Source of the DNA: Burkholderiales bacterium
GTDB lineage: Bacteria; Pseudomonadota; Gammaproteobacteria; Burkholderiales; Burkholderiaceae_E
Length of the DNA stretch: 42,452 nt
NCBI GenBank assembly: GCA_005798775.1
Contig: SYIM01000115.1
Location: 1 to 42,452 of the forward strand
Direction of reading: 5' to 3'
Part shown: positions 8,873 to 16,882 of the stretch, one piece after another
Layout of the letters: each line of letters begins with the position of its first letter
Position numbering within the stretch: the stretch's first letter is position 1
The notes under the pieces: model-generated
Told to the model about the DNA's origin: nothing
Database searches by the model: none
What the model saw: the letters and a program-made list of their open reading frames with translations, nothing else
Program-made: the position numbers and the translations under genes

Positions 8873-8946
8873 GTATGTCTCCTTGTTTGTCTTGCTGCTC
8901 AAATTCAGTATGCCAGAGGCTGTTCGATGACAGCCGCCGCAGGGGC

Positions 8947-9933
8947 TTATTGCTTTTCGATTCCGGCGCGTTGCACTAACTCGGCGTATTTTCGGGTTTC
9001 ACTCGCAAAATACTGCCGAGCAAACTCGGGGGTGCGAACGTTGATGACGTTGCCCCCTTTGGCCATTGCAGCCTGCACCTCGGGTTCGGAGAATGCGGTG
9101 ACAAAGGCCTTGTGCACCCGGCTGACGTCAGCCTCGCTCATTGCCTTCGGGCCCAGCACACCAAACCATGCCTCGACGATGTAGGAGGGCAGACCCTGCT
9201 CGGCGAAGGTGGGGATATCGGGGGCGGCCTCTACCCGCTTTTCGGTGCCGATACCGACCGCCTTGATGAGCCCGTTCCTGAGGTGGCCCTGAACACTCGG
9301 CAGCGCTGCAGTGCAGAAATCGATATGTCCACCCAGCAGATCGGTGAGCATTGGGCCCACGCCCTTGTAGTGCACGGCGCGGGCGCGGGTGCCAGATTCG
9401 TTCAGGAACATTTCGTTGGCGAGGTGAATGATGGTGCCAGCCCCGGCGGAGGCGACGGTAGCTTCACCATTGCGCGACTTGAGCCATTCGATGAACTGCC
9501 GGGAACCATTGGCCGGCACCTTGTTGCTGGCCACCACCACGATCGGGGTATACCCGATGACGGTAATGGGAACGAAGTCGGCGAGTACATCAAACGGCAG
9601 CCGGGCGTAAACGCTTGGGAAAATCACGACATTATTCGAGACCACGCTGAGCGCGTAGCCGTCGGGGGCGGTACGCGAGAGCGCTTGCAATCCGACGATA
9701 CCGCCTGCACCAGGCTGATTTTCAACCACCACCGATGAGCCCAGCGCGCGGCCCAGGGCGGCCGAGGCAGAGCGCGTGATGGTGTCAACACCCGACCCGG
9801 TGGCATTGGGGAGGATGAACCGGGTGATCTTCTCGGACTGGGCGCCAACGGACTGCGTAAGCGACAGCGAACCGAGACCGGCGAGAGCCAGAACCGTGCT
9901 TCTGCGCGTGGCGGCTGGGCGGGAACGGGGCAT
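8947..9933 (-). CDS. Bug family extracytoplasmic receptor (TctC-like)
   Basis: This is a periplasmic TctC-type binding protein of 328 aa. The signal region has paired arginines (TRRSTVLALAG, about residues 9-19) and ends near VGAQ (about 32). It could be Sec or Tat, because only part of the Tat consensus is present. Ligand-loop motifs are LPNATGSGVDTITR and VVVENQPGAGGIVG. The usual PPGGxxD glycine loop is altered to NATGSGVD, which suggests a ligand unlike that of the receptor at 2565. AVHYKGVGPMLTDLLGG marks the middle domain. AGGAGA precedes the ATG. It is the first gene of a likely operon with the TAXI receptor and TRAP permease and is divergent from the enoyl-CoA hydratase. Confidence 0.93.
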   Translation of the reverse strand: MPRSRPAATRRSTVLALAGLGSLSLTQSVGAQSEKITRFILPNATGSGVDTITRSASAALGRALGSSVVVENQPGAGGIVGLQALSRTAPDGYALSVVSNNVVIFPSVYARLPFDVLADFVPITVIGYTPIVVVASNKVPANGSRQFIEWLKSRNGEATVASAGAGTIIHLANEMFLNESGTRARAVHYKGVGPMLTDLLGGHIDFCTAALPSVQGHLRNGLIKAVGIGTEKRVEAAPDIPTFAEQGLPSYIVEAWFGVLGPKAMSEADVSRVHKAFVTAFSEPEVQAAMAKGGNVINVRTPEFARQYFASETRKYAELVQRAGIEKQ

Positions 9934-10001
9934 GAGATGTCTCCTGTTGGATGTGGTTCGATCTTACCGGAGAGCGCGCGCCGTACCGACGTTGGCGTGC
10001 G

Positions 10002-10007
10002 TATACT
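10002..10007 (+). promoter_or_regulatory. possible -10 box upstream of the enoyl-CoA hydratase gene
   Basis: TATACT stands out in a GC-rich divergent gap, 24 bases before the ATG at 10031, with the ribosome site GAGGGGG in between. No good -35 hexamer is found 16-18 bases upstream, so this is a tentative or activator-dependent promoter. Confidence 0.3.
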
Positions 10008-10030
10008 CCGGTCGTCAACGAGGGGGCAGA

Positions 10031-10804
10031 ATGTCCGAAGACTTGCTGATTCGTCGCGACGGCGATGTCATGACCATCACGATCAACCGGCCCGAGCGGC
10101 GAAACGCCATCAGCCCGGCAATTGTGGAAGGGATCAGAGAGTCGTTTGTTGGTTCCCGCAATGACCCGTCTCTTCGTGTCATCGTTCTTACTGCAGTGGG
10201 GGATCAAGCTTTCTGCGCGGGCGCTGACCTGGCCACCAGCCAGTCATTCAAGTTTGATTACGCCGAGCCGCGATTCCCCATGCCCGAAATGTATCGGCTT
10301 GCGCGTGACTGCAACGTGCCCATCGTCGGGCGAATCAATGGCACCTGTATGGCGGGTGGCATGGGACTACTTGCCATGTGCGACCTTGCGATTTCAGCCG
10401 AGCACGCCTTGTTTGGCCTGCCCGAAGTGAAGGTCGGTGTTTATCCCATGCAGGTTATGTCGGTGCTCCAGCACCTCGTCGCGCGGCGGCATCTGCTCGA
10501 ACTCTGCCTCACCGGCGACCCGGTGGATGCCCGGACCGCCCGCGATCTGGGGCTGGTGAACCGCGTCGTTCCCCGAGAGGAACTGGACTCAGCCGTGAAC
10601 GACCTAGTCACTCGGCTCGCCGCCCGGTCGCCGACTGCGATCCGGCGCGGAAAGTATGCGAGTTACGCCATCGAATCGATGTCGTTCGAGGAGGCCCTCC
10701 GGTTCATGGAGGGCCAGATCGGCCTGCTCGCGGCCACCGAAGACGCAGCCGAGGGCCAGCTCGCATTTCGCGAAAAGCGGCCCCCCCGCTGGACCGGTCG
10801 CTGA
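10031..10804 (+). CDS. enoyl-CoA hydratase/isomerase (crotonase) family protein
   Basis: This cytoplasmic crotonase-fold enzyme acts on an acyl-CoA. The 257-aa length is standard. The CoA-binding and oxyanion parts are clear: TINRPERRNAIS (17-28), FCAGADLAT (61-69) and NGTCMAGGMGLLAMCD (103-118). Aligned with rat hydratase, the first catalytic glutamate (E144, in GGGCEL) is replaced by Gly112, while the second (E164) is kept as Glu132 in LPE. The usual PGAGG that follows is YPMQV here. It may therefore be an isomerase, a hydrolase or a hydratase of a diverged group rather than a classical hydratase. The ATG at 10031 has GAGGGGG upstream; the frame extending back to 9776 is rejected. It converges on a CoA-transferase gene, 33 bases apart. 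Confidence 0.9.
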   Translation: MSEDLLIRRDGDVMTITINRPERRNAISPAIVEGIRESFVGSRNDPSLRVIVLTAVGDQAFCAGADLATSQSFKFDYAEPRFPMPEMYRLARDCNVPIVGRINGTCMAGGMGLLAMCDLAISAEHALFGLPEVKVGVYPMQVMSVLQHLVARRHLLELCLTGDPVDARTARDLGLVNRVVPREELDSAVNDLVTRLAARSPTAIRRGKYASYAIESMSFEEALRFMEGQIGLLAATEDAAEGQLAFREKRPPRWTGR

Positions 10805-10837
10805 CAGCCGCGTTCTGTGGTGGCCGTGGCCTAGCAC

Positions 10838-11953
10838 TCAGCGGCCCGGGCCGAGCAGTGCGTCCTTGTGCTGGGAAAGCGCAGGGACCTCGAAGTCAAT
10901 GCGCGCAGGCTCGTTCCTGAAGTGGATCGGCGAGCCGATCTGCGGGCGGCCTGCTGGATCGTGAAGCAGCATGCCGCGCTCCACGAGGTTGGGGTCGGCA
11001 AACGCCTCAGGCAGGGTACGAACGGGCCCCCAGCAGAGGTCCAGCGAATCCAGGATGGGCTCCCACTCGGCAAGCGTACGCTCGCGAAACGCCGCTGATA
11101 AATACGCCATGACCGGTTGCTGATGGGGGCCGGGACCCTTCAGCACCAGGGGGATCAGATCGTCGCGCTTCAAATAGCCCAGCAGCGCGCGAACAAATTT
11201 GGGTTCCTGGCCCGCCAGGGTGAGCCGGCGCCCATCGCCGCACTCATAAAAGCGGTAAAACGCCGACCCGCCGGTAGTGCGCTCATGCTGGTTTACGGGT
11301 TGACGCCCCTCGGCGAAGGTGGGTCCCACGACATTGACGCAGGCCGAAACCACCGAGTCGAGCATTGAGATGTCGACGTAGTCGCCCTGGCCGCTGACCG
11401 AACGCCGGTAAAGAGCCATGAGCACACCAGCCAGTCCGTGCAGGCCGCCAACGATGTCGGCAATCGCGACACCCGGAATAGCCGGCTTGCCGTCTTCGCC
11501 GGTGGTAATGCTGGAGGCACCGGCCATGGCTTCCGTTGCAAGATCATGGGCGGGGCGGTCGCGCCACCTGCCAGTTTGCCCAAACGCGGAGATAGAGCAG
11601 TAGACGATGCGGGGGTTGCGCGCGGCAATGGTGGCGTAATCAAGTCCCAGCCGATCAACCACGCCGGGCCGGAAGGTTTCGATGAAGACATCGGCGGTGT
11701 CGCAGAGCGTGAGCAGCGCATCGCGGTCAGCCGGATTCTTGAGATCCAGGGCGATGCTTTTCTTTCCGCGGTTGATGTTTCTGAACATGACGGTGTGTTC
11801 GCCGTCGCGCAAACCGATGTGCCTGGCAGGGTCCCCTTCGCCTGGCATCTCGATCTTGATCACATCGGCGCCATGATCGGCGAGGGCCAGCGTGAGGTAA
11901 GGTCCAGGAAGAAAATTCGACAGGTCAATCACACGCAGTCCGGTGAGTTTCAT
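10838..11953 (-). CDS. class III CoA-transferase, CaiB/BaiF family (second copy)
   Basis: This is a CoA-transferase of 371 aa, at the short end for the family (usually 380-430). The N-terminal motif GLRVIDLSNFLPGP (5-18), GADVIKIEMPGEGDP and the conserved RGKKSIALDLK (62-72) are present. The catalytic aspartate is Asp166 in VAIADIVGG. It differs clearly from the copy at 3565, so it is a paralogue with its own substrate rather than a recent duplicate. The short length and start also resemble alpha-methylacyl-CoA racemase-like members, which share the fold. It faces the enoyl-CoA hydratase gene tail to tail and stands alone on its strand. The divergent gene at 12052 starts 98 bases upstream. 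Confidence 0.92.
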   Translation of the reverse strand: MKLTGLRVIDLSNFLPGPYLTLALADHGADVIKIEMPGEGDPARHIGLRDGEHTVMFRNINRGKKSIALDLKNPADRDALLTLCDTADVFIETFRPGVVDRLGLDYATIAARNPRIVYCSISAFGQTGRWRDRPAHDLATEAMAGASSITTGEDGKPAIPGVAIADIVGGLHGLAGVLMALYRRSVSGQGDYVDISMLDSVVSACVNVVGPTFAEGRQPVNQHERTTGGSAFYRFYECGDGRRLTLAGQEPKFVRALLGYLKRDDLIPLVLKGPGPHQQPVMAYLSAAFRERTLAEWEPILDSLDLCWGPVRTLPEAFADPNLVERGMLLHDPAGRPQIGSPIHFRNEPARIDFEVPALSQHKDALLGPGR

Positions 11954-12051
11954 GAGGCAGCCTCAAAGAATCGGAGCCCCGATTGTAGGGCCGCAGCGCC
12001 ACCGTCCGCGCTGGTACAGTCGCAGCTTGTCTGGATTTTGAAAGGCATCTC

Positions 12052-12741
12052 ATGTCTCGCGCGCTCACCATCATCTCCTCCATGGCCGCCCGGCTCGTGC
12101 TTGCCGAGCAGGCGGGCCTCTATCGATTGCGTCGCGGCGTCGCTGTCGATCTGGAGGCAGTGGGTGGCGTGGATGCAGCCAAGCGCGTCGAGGCAGGTGA
12201 GATATTTGATGTGGTGGTTCTTTCCGACACGGTGATCTCGCGCCTGGCCGAAGCGGGTCATCTGGTTCGGGCGACGGTTGTGCCCCTCGCGCGCTCTGAA
12301 GTCGCGGCTGCGGTTAGCAAGGGGGCGGAGCGTCCCGACATCCGGTCGGAGTCCGGGCTGCGCAATGCCGTGCTCGCAGCGAAGTCGGTGGGCTACTCGA
12401 CCGGACCGAGTGGGCAGCATCTTCTCAAGGTGTTCGAAGGCTGGGGCATCATGGCGCAGATCGCTGGCCGTATCGTGCAGGCACCGCCTGGTGTGCCGGT
12501 TGGGAAGCTGATTGTCGAGGGACAGGTCGATCTCGGGTTTCAGCAACTGAGCGAGCTCATATCGCTCGAGGGCATTGATGTGTTGGGCCTTGTGCCGCCG
12601 CCTGCGCAGATCATGACGGTTTTCTGCGGTGTGGTGGGTGCCCGGTCAGCACGTGCTGACGAGGCCGCCGAGCTGCTTGGATTCCTCGCTCATCCCGAGC
12701 ATGCTGGGCTGTACCGCCGCCATGGGATGGACCTTCCCTGA
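12052..12741 (+). CDS. substrate-binding-domain protein without a signal peptide (ModA/SBP_bac_11-like)
   Basis: This 229-aa protein has the fold signature of type II periplasmic binding proteins related to molybdate-binding ModA. It shows ISSMAARLVL at the start, FDVVVLSDTVISRLAEAG in the middle and GYSTGPSGQHLLKVFEGWGI before the C-terminal half. Unlike ModA, it begins directly with MSRALTIISSMAAR and has no signal sequence, so it is probably cytoplasmic. Such proteins recur next to catabolic genes in Burkholderiales, usually as 'substrate-binding domain-containing protein' of unknown role; a sensing or scaffolding role is a guess. No ABC permease or ATPase gene adjoins it. It is divergent from the CoA-transferase and convergent with the unknown gene at 12767. 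Confidence 0.82.
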   Translation: MSRALTIISSMAARLVLAEQAGLYRLRRGVAVDLEAVGGVDAAKRVEAGEIFDVVVLSDTVISRLAEAGHLVRATVVPLARSEVAAAVSKGAERPDIRSESGLRNAVLAAKSVGYSTGPSGQHLLKVFEGWGIMAQIAGRIVQAPPGVPVGKLIVEGQVDLGFQQLSELISLEGIDVLGLVPPPAQIMTVFCGVVGARSARADEAAELLGFLAHPEHAGLYRRHGMDLP

Positions 12742-12766
12742 GCGGGGCGGTCAGATCGGCCTGCGA

Positions 12767-13252
12767 CTAGCTGAGAAGGTCATCGATAACAGCGCCCAGA
12801 TCGAAGTCCGGGTCGTCATCAGGCGAATCGGCGGACGAAGGGGGTGTTGCGCCAGCAATCGGCGAATCGACCAGGCTGATGAGCCCGGTGTCAGGTAGCT
12901 GCCCGGCCGAGGTTACGTTGGCTAGCGCGGATGGACTCAACGGTTCGGCGAGCGCGTGATCAATCTCGGCAAGCAGCCGATCGAGCGCGCCACCCCTCAG
13001 TACGGCAAGCGCGGCCTCAGCGGCGATCACGCCCATGAAAACGCCCAGCGCAACCTTCAGGGTGGTATCGCTGGTGGCAAGCGCCTTCAAGCGGTCAAAC
13101 CAGCCCTCGGGGTTACGCCGCAGTCCGCCGAGCGCACGCACCGCGGTGCCGCTGCCGCTCTGCTCGATGAAGCGTTCGGCAACAGCCTGGCGCTGAGCGA
13201 TTTCAACGGTTGAGAGGGTCTGGCCGCCAATCGTCAGCGTGCCCGAGCTCAT
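12767..13252 (-). CDS. unknown membrane-anchored protein, translationally coupled to a Bug receptor
   Basis: I do not recognise this 161-aa protein. It has a soluble N-terminal part (1-60, with GLRRNPEGWFDRLKAL), one probable membrane helix at about 65-86 (LKVALGVFMGVIAAEAALAVL), and a low-complexity tail. The tail ends in an acidic, hydrophobic-capped motif (DSPDDDPDFDLGAVIDDLLS, 142-161). There is no signal peptide. The start ATG at 13252 overlaps the stop of the upstream Bug gene by 4 bases (ATGA), which argues that it is real and made together with that receptor. An in-frame start 13 codons upstream is rejected. It could be an accessory or anchor for the receptor or a small stress protein. 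I infer only that it is co-expressed. Confidence 0.7.
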   Translation of the reverse strand: MSSGTLTIGGQTLSTVEIAQRQAVAERFIEQSGSGTAVRALGGLRRNPEGWFDRLKALATSDTTLKVALGVFMGVIAAEAALAVLRGGALDRLLAEIDHALAEPLSPSALANVTSAGQLPDTGLISLVDSPIAGATPPSSADSPDDDPDFDLGAVIDDLLS

Positions 13253-14253
13253 TCCGGAACGATGCCGGCTCGGCGCACGGCATCTCCCCATTTGATAGTC
13301 TCAGCGCGTATAAACGCACCGAATTGCTCGGGACTGCTGCCCACTGGTTCAGCGCCTGCTCGGGCAAGCGTGTCGCGCACCTCGGTTATTTTCAGGATTC
13401 GCGTCACCTCGGCGTGTAGGCGGGTCATTGCAGCCGCTGAGGTGGTCACCGGCGCAACGATACCGGTCCATCCGGTAACCTCGACATTACGCAGACCCTG
13501 CTCAAGTGCAGTGGGAACGTCGGGCGCGGCCGATGCGCGAGCGGGCTGCGCCACCGCAAGTGCGCGGAGTTTGCCAGCGCGAACCTGCGCAAGCAGGGCA
13601 GGCATGGTTCCGAACATAAAATCGACCTGGCCACCCACGAGATCGGTTATGGCCGGGGCTTCTCCCTTGTAGGGCACATGAAGCAGCTTCACGCCGGCTG
13701 CGCCAGCCAGGAGTTCGGCCGCCAGATGGCTTTGGTTGCCGATGCCCGCCGATGCATACCGTACCGCGTCTGGACGCGCGCGCGCGGCGGCAATCAGGTC
13801 TTCGGTGTTGCGGAACGGGCTTGCCACACTGACTGCGAGCACGAAGGCGATCGAGGTGGTCTGGGTGATTGGCGTGAAGTCACGCTGTACGTCATAAGGA
13901 AGCTTTCGGTAGACGTGCTGGTTGATCGTGAGCGTGCTGGGCGAGGTCATCAGAAAGGTATGGCCGTCGCTTGCCCGTGCACCGGCCTCTCCTGCGATCA
14001 GTCCGTTCGCGCCGGGGCGGTTATCGACCAGTACATTGACGCCGAGGGGCTCTGCCAGGCGCTGGGCGAGCAGTCGGGCAGCGATATCGATGCTGCCGCC
14101 AGCGGACTGCGAGACGATCAGCCGGATCGGTTGCGAGGGCCAGTTTGCAGGCTGGGCATGTCCTGCTTGGCTGGTGGCGATCGTCGTAACAAACACTGCA
14201 GCGAGTAGCTGCCGGCGCGTTGGGCGATGGGTTGAGGACTGCGGTGAGCGCAT
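13249..14253 (-). CDS. Bug family extracytoplasmic receptor (TctC-like)
   Basis: This is a periplasmic TctC-type receptor of 334 aa. The leader contains RPTRRQLLAAVF, a partial twin-arginine motif, and ends near GHAQ (about residue 34). Ligand loops: VSQSAGGSIDIAAR replaces the usual PPGGxxD loop, and VLVDNRPGANGLIAGE is the second loop. LHVPYKGEAPAITDLVGGQ marks the middle domain. It follows the MmgE/PrpD gene by 27 bases and overlaps the unknown gene downstream, so it belongs to the operon that begins with another Bug gene at 16663. Two Bug genes in one operon suggest two related ligands, or one uptake and one sensing receptor. Confidence 0.93.
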   Translation of the reverse strand: MRSPQSSTHRPTRRQLLAAVFVTTIATSQAGHAQPANWPSQPIRLIVSQSAGGSIDIAARLLAQRLAEPLGVNVLVDNRPGANGLIAGEAGARASDGHTFLMTSPSTLTINQHVYRKLPYDVQRDFTPITQTTSIAFVLAVSVASPFRNTEDLIAAARARPDAVRYASAGIGNQSHLAAELLAGAAGVKLLHVPYKGEAPAITDLVGGQVDFMFGTMPALLAQVRAGKLRALAVAQPARASAAPDVPTALEQGLRNVEVTGWTGIVAPVTTSAAAMTRLHAEVTRILKITEVRDTLARAGAEPVGSSPEQFGAFIRAETIKWGDAVRRAGIVPE

Positions 14254-14280
14254 GTGAGACTCCTGGAAACGGTCAGACGA

Positions 14281-15651
14281 TCAGGGATCGAAGGGAACCA
14301 GCTGGGCGACATTCGGGCAGCGCTCAATCGCGTGCAGTGCATCGCGCAACTGTCGTGCACGGTCTTCACCCCAGATGGGGCCGGTCAGCTGCTCGAACTT
14401 GCGATCAAGGTCAACCGGGTTGACCGGGCGACTGGGTTCACCCGAGGTGATGTGGCATTCGCCCTGTACCTCTCGGCCGCCGCGAAGCCGCATTTGAAGG
14501 CTCACACGTTGCAGGCCAGGATACGCAGCGGTATACGCGGGCGCTTCAGTGACGTGAATTCGAGCGCAGAGACGGTAAATGGCGGAATCGGCAACGGCCT
14601 CGTTATCAAATGCCGCCAGCCCGGTTCGGCCACCTACGGCAAGCGTCGCGATGGCGAACGGCACGGAAAAGCGTGTACCGAACCAGTCGGAAGGGTGCTG
14701 CTTGGCGAGAAACGCTGCGAGCCGGTATGCCTGGATGTCGATCCGTTCGATGTCGTCGGGTGAGGCAGGGCGAGGCAGCTTGCTCGATGCATCGTGCCAG
14801 GCGTCGATCGCCGAATGCACATAGCGTGCGGTGGGATAAAGCTTCAGATAGCCATCGGGCAGTAGCCATTGTTCCCCCAAGCCCGCTACGGCGGCATCGC
14901 GGTCGAAACCATCGCCCAGCACGAGGCTAAAGGTGGTGTTCACGCCATCAGAAGGTCCGGTTACCCCAGCCGACGCAAGGCGCACTGCCATCTGGCCCAT
15001 CAGGCTGCTGTGGCCGGCATACCAGTTTCGTACGGTGGCGCCGTCAAGCATGGTGTGGCGGTTGGTCGCCATGCATGTTGAGCCTGCGAGGCTCGCGAGG
15101 GCACGCATGCGTGCCACCGGATAGCCGGAGAGCCGAGCCGCGACCAGGGCTGCTCCCACGACACCGAATGTGCCGTGGGGGTTCACGATAAGCTTGACCT
15201 TAGTCGCCATACCGATTCTGGCCACGACTTCATAGGCAAGCGCGAAGGCTGCGAGCACCTCCCGGCCGGACAGTCCTCGCTCCTGGCCGATTGCCAACGC
15301 GGTGGGCAGCACCTGAATGCCGGGGTGACCGTTGGCGAGCGTGTTGCCTTCATCGAAGTCGTGCCAGGCACCGGCCACTGCGTTGAGGAGCGCTGCGTCC
15401 TGCGGATTGGTGCGACGGCCGCGCCCGATCACCCACGCCTGGCCCGGCGTGCCGGGTGTGAGCTGCGCATCCGAGAAGGCGATAAGCTCCGGCGTACGCA
15501 TGCCGGCGGCGATTACGCCAAGGGTGTCGACCAGGATCAGCCGCGCGCGCTCAAGCACTCTTGCTGGGATATCCTCTGAGCGGGTGCTGCCGACAAAGCG
15601 CGCGAGCCGCTCCAGGTAATCAGGCGATGTCTGCGCGACAGCGTCAGTCAT
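14281..15651 (-). CDS. MmgE/PrpD family protein (2-methylcitrate dehydratase / cis-aconitate decarboxylase-like)
   Basis: This 456-aa member of the MmgE/PrpD family contains enzymes acting on tricarboxylic or related acids, such as 2-methylcitrate dehydratase and cis-aconitate decarboxylase. Visible family features are ARLILVDTLGVIAAG near the start, LLNAVAGAWHDFDEGN (the conserved His-Asp-Asp region), GREVLAAFALAYEVVARIG and GTFGVVGAALVAARL. The ATG at 15651 is 7 bases after the stop of the upstream Bug gene. An in-frame upstream extension to 15753 runs back through that gene and is rejected. Being sandwiched between two Bug receptors, it probably handles the imported acid, but the true substrate is unknown. 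No prpB or prpC is in the window, so a complete methylcitrate cycle is not supported here. Confidence 0.92.
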   Translation of the reverse strand: MTDAVAQTSPDYLERLARFVGSTRSEDIPARVLERARLILVDTLGVIAAGMRTPELIAFSDAQLTPGTPGQAWVIGRGRRTNPQDAALLNAVAGAWHDFDEGNTLANGHPGIQVLPTALAIGQERGLSGREVLAAFALAYEVVARIGMATKVKLIVNPHGTFGVVGAALVAARLSGYPVARMRALASLAGSTCMATNRHTMLDGATVRNWYAGHSSLMGQMAVRLASAGVTGPSDGVNTTFSLVLGDGFDRDAAVAGLGEQWLLPDGYLKLYPTARYVHSAIDAWHDASSKLPRPASPDDIERIDIQAYRLAAFLAKQHPSDWFGTRFSVPFAIATLAVGGRTGLAAFDNEAVADSAIYRLCARIHVTEAPAYTAAYPGLQRVSLQMRLRGGREVQGECHITSGEPSRPVNPVDLDRKFEQLTGPIWGEDRARQLRDALHAIERCPNVAQLVPFDP

Positions 15652-15658
15652 GTCGGAA

Positions 15659-16663
15659 TCAATTCGGTTGAATTCCCGCGGCGCGAACCAGCCGACCCAG
15701 CCGTGCAACTTCATCGCGAATTCGCTGCCCGAAAAGCTCGGGGCCGTCCCCAACCAGTTCGAAGCCCAGGGTGCTCAACTTTTCGCGTACTGCCGGGTCG
15801 TTCATGGCGCGTGAGATTTCCTCGTGCAGCCGGCGAACGATGGCGGGCGGTGTGGCGGCTGGCACCACAATCCCGTTCCAGGCCACATAACTGTAGCCCG
15901 GGAGGCCGCTTTCGGCGACCGTGGCCCACTGCGGTGCGGCTGGCGATCGTTTGGATGAACTGACGCCCAGCATCTTCAGCTTGCCCTCGCGAACGAAGCC
16001 GATCACATTGGACATACCAGAGAACATGACGGGTATCGTGCCACCCACCACATCGGCCAGCGCCGGACCCATTGCCTTGTGCGGTACATGATTCATTCGT
16101 ACGCCGCCCAGGTCAATCAGGAATTCCATGGCCAGATGCTGCGCTGAACCGACGCCGGTGGAGGTAAAGTCGATCGCGCCGGGTCGGGCGCGCGCCAGGG
16201 CCAGCAGTTCAGCAACACTGGTCGCGGGAAACGCAGGATGCGCAACCAAGGCGAGCGGGACGGTTGAGGTGAGCGTCACCGCGGTAAAGTCGCGCAGGGT
16301 GTCGTATGGAATCTTGGCGTAAAGAACTGGGTTGGCAGCCAGGATGCCGTCGTTGGGCATGAAGAGCGTGTAGCCGTCACCCGGCGATTTCGCCACCATT
16401 TCGGCGGCGATGATGCCGTTGGCACCAGTACGGTTATCGATCACGACAGACTGTCCGACCTGAGTGGCGATCTGGGCGGCAATGGTGCGGCCGATGGTGT
16501 CCACGGCGCTTCCCGCGCCAAAGGGAATGACCAGACGAAGAGGGCGGTCGGGAAATGTCTGCGCTGACGCTGAAAGCGAGGCGGCAGCGATCAGACAGCC
16601 GGCTGCCGCGTGACTGAGAAAGCCACGGAACAGTGAAAACCCGAAGCGGTTCGGTGAGTGCAT
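15659..16663 (-). CDS. Bug family extracytoplasmic receptor (TctC-like)
   Basis: This is a periplasmic TctC-type receptor of 334 aa. The signal is long (MHSPNRFGFSLFRGFL then a hydrophobic stretch, cleaved near SASAQ at about 35). Ligand loops are VIPFGAGSAVDTIGR and VVIDNRTGANGIIAAE, and MNHVPHKAMGPALADVVGG marks the middle domain. The start ATG at 16663 has AGGG at 8 bases. The open frame extends back to 17293, but that part is the antisense of other genes and is rejected. It heads a probable operon Bug, MmgE/PrpD, Bug, unknown protein. Upstream and divergent lies a decayed Bug gene. A minus-strand TATAGT at 16814-16819 is a weak promoter candidate. Confidence 0.93.
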   Translation of the reverse strand: MHSPNRFGFSLFRGFLSHAAAGCLIAAASLSASAQTFPDRPLRLVIPFGAGSAVDTIGRTIAAQIATQVGQSVVIDNRTGANGIIAAEMVAKSPGDGYTLFMPNDGILAANPVLYAKIPYDTLRDFTAVTLTSTVPLALVAHPAFPATSVAELLALARARPGAIDFTSTGVGSAQHLAMEFLIDLGGVRMNHVPHKAMGPALADVVGGTIPVMFSGMSNVIGFVREGKLKMLGVSSSKRSPAAPQWATVAESGLPGYSYVAWNGIVVPAATPPAIVRRLHEEISRAMNDPAVREKLSTLGFELVGDGPELFGQRIRDEVARLGRLVRAAGIQPN

Positions 16664-16882
16664 GACGGACCCTGGAATTGCGCGCTGGTTGACAGTGTGG
16701 CGGGTGGTCTCGAGGGGGAACCTCTGCGGAGATGCGCCGGGCGAGGTATTCCGCTCGCTGATCGAAACCTGGAGTTTATTCGACCGCCGTAATCGAGATC
16801 GCATCGTGCTTCTACTATACCTCGCGATGACAGTGGCAGCCTGGACATGGGCCAGAGCCAGCCGATACCTTGGGAGTCGAGC

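Noticed and set aside
10838-10870. CGGCCCGGGCCG palindrome near the end of the second CoA-transferase as a terminator
   Set aside because: It lies within the coding region and no U-run follows on either strand.
16689-16717. TTGACA at 16689-16694 as a plus-strand promoter for the Bug remnant
   Set aside because: No -10-like hexamer lies 16-18 bases downstream, and it is 190 bases from the remnant's start.
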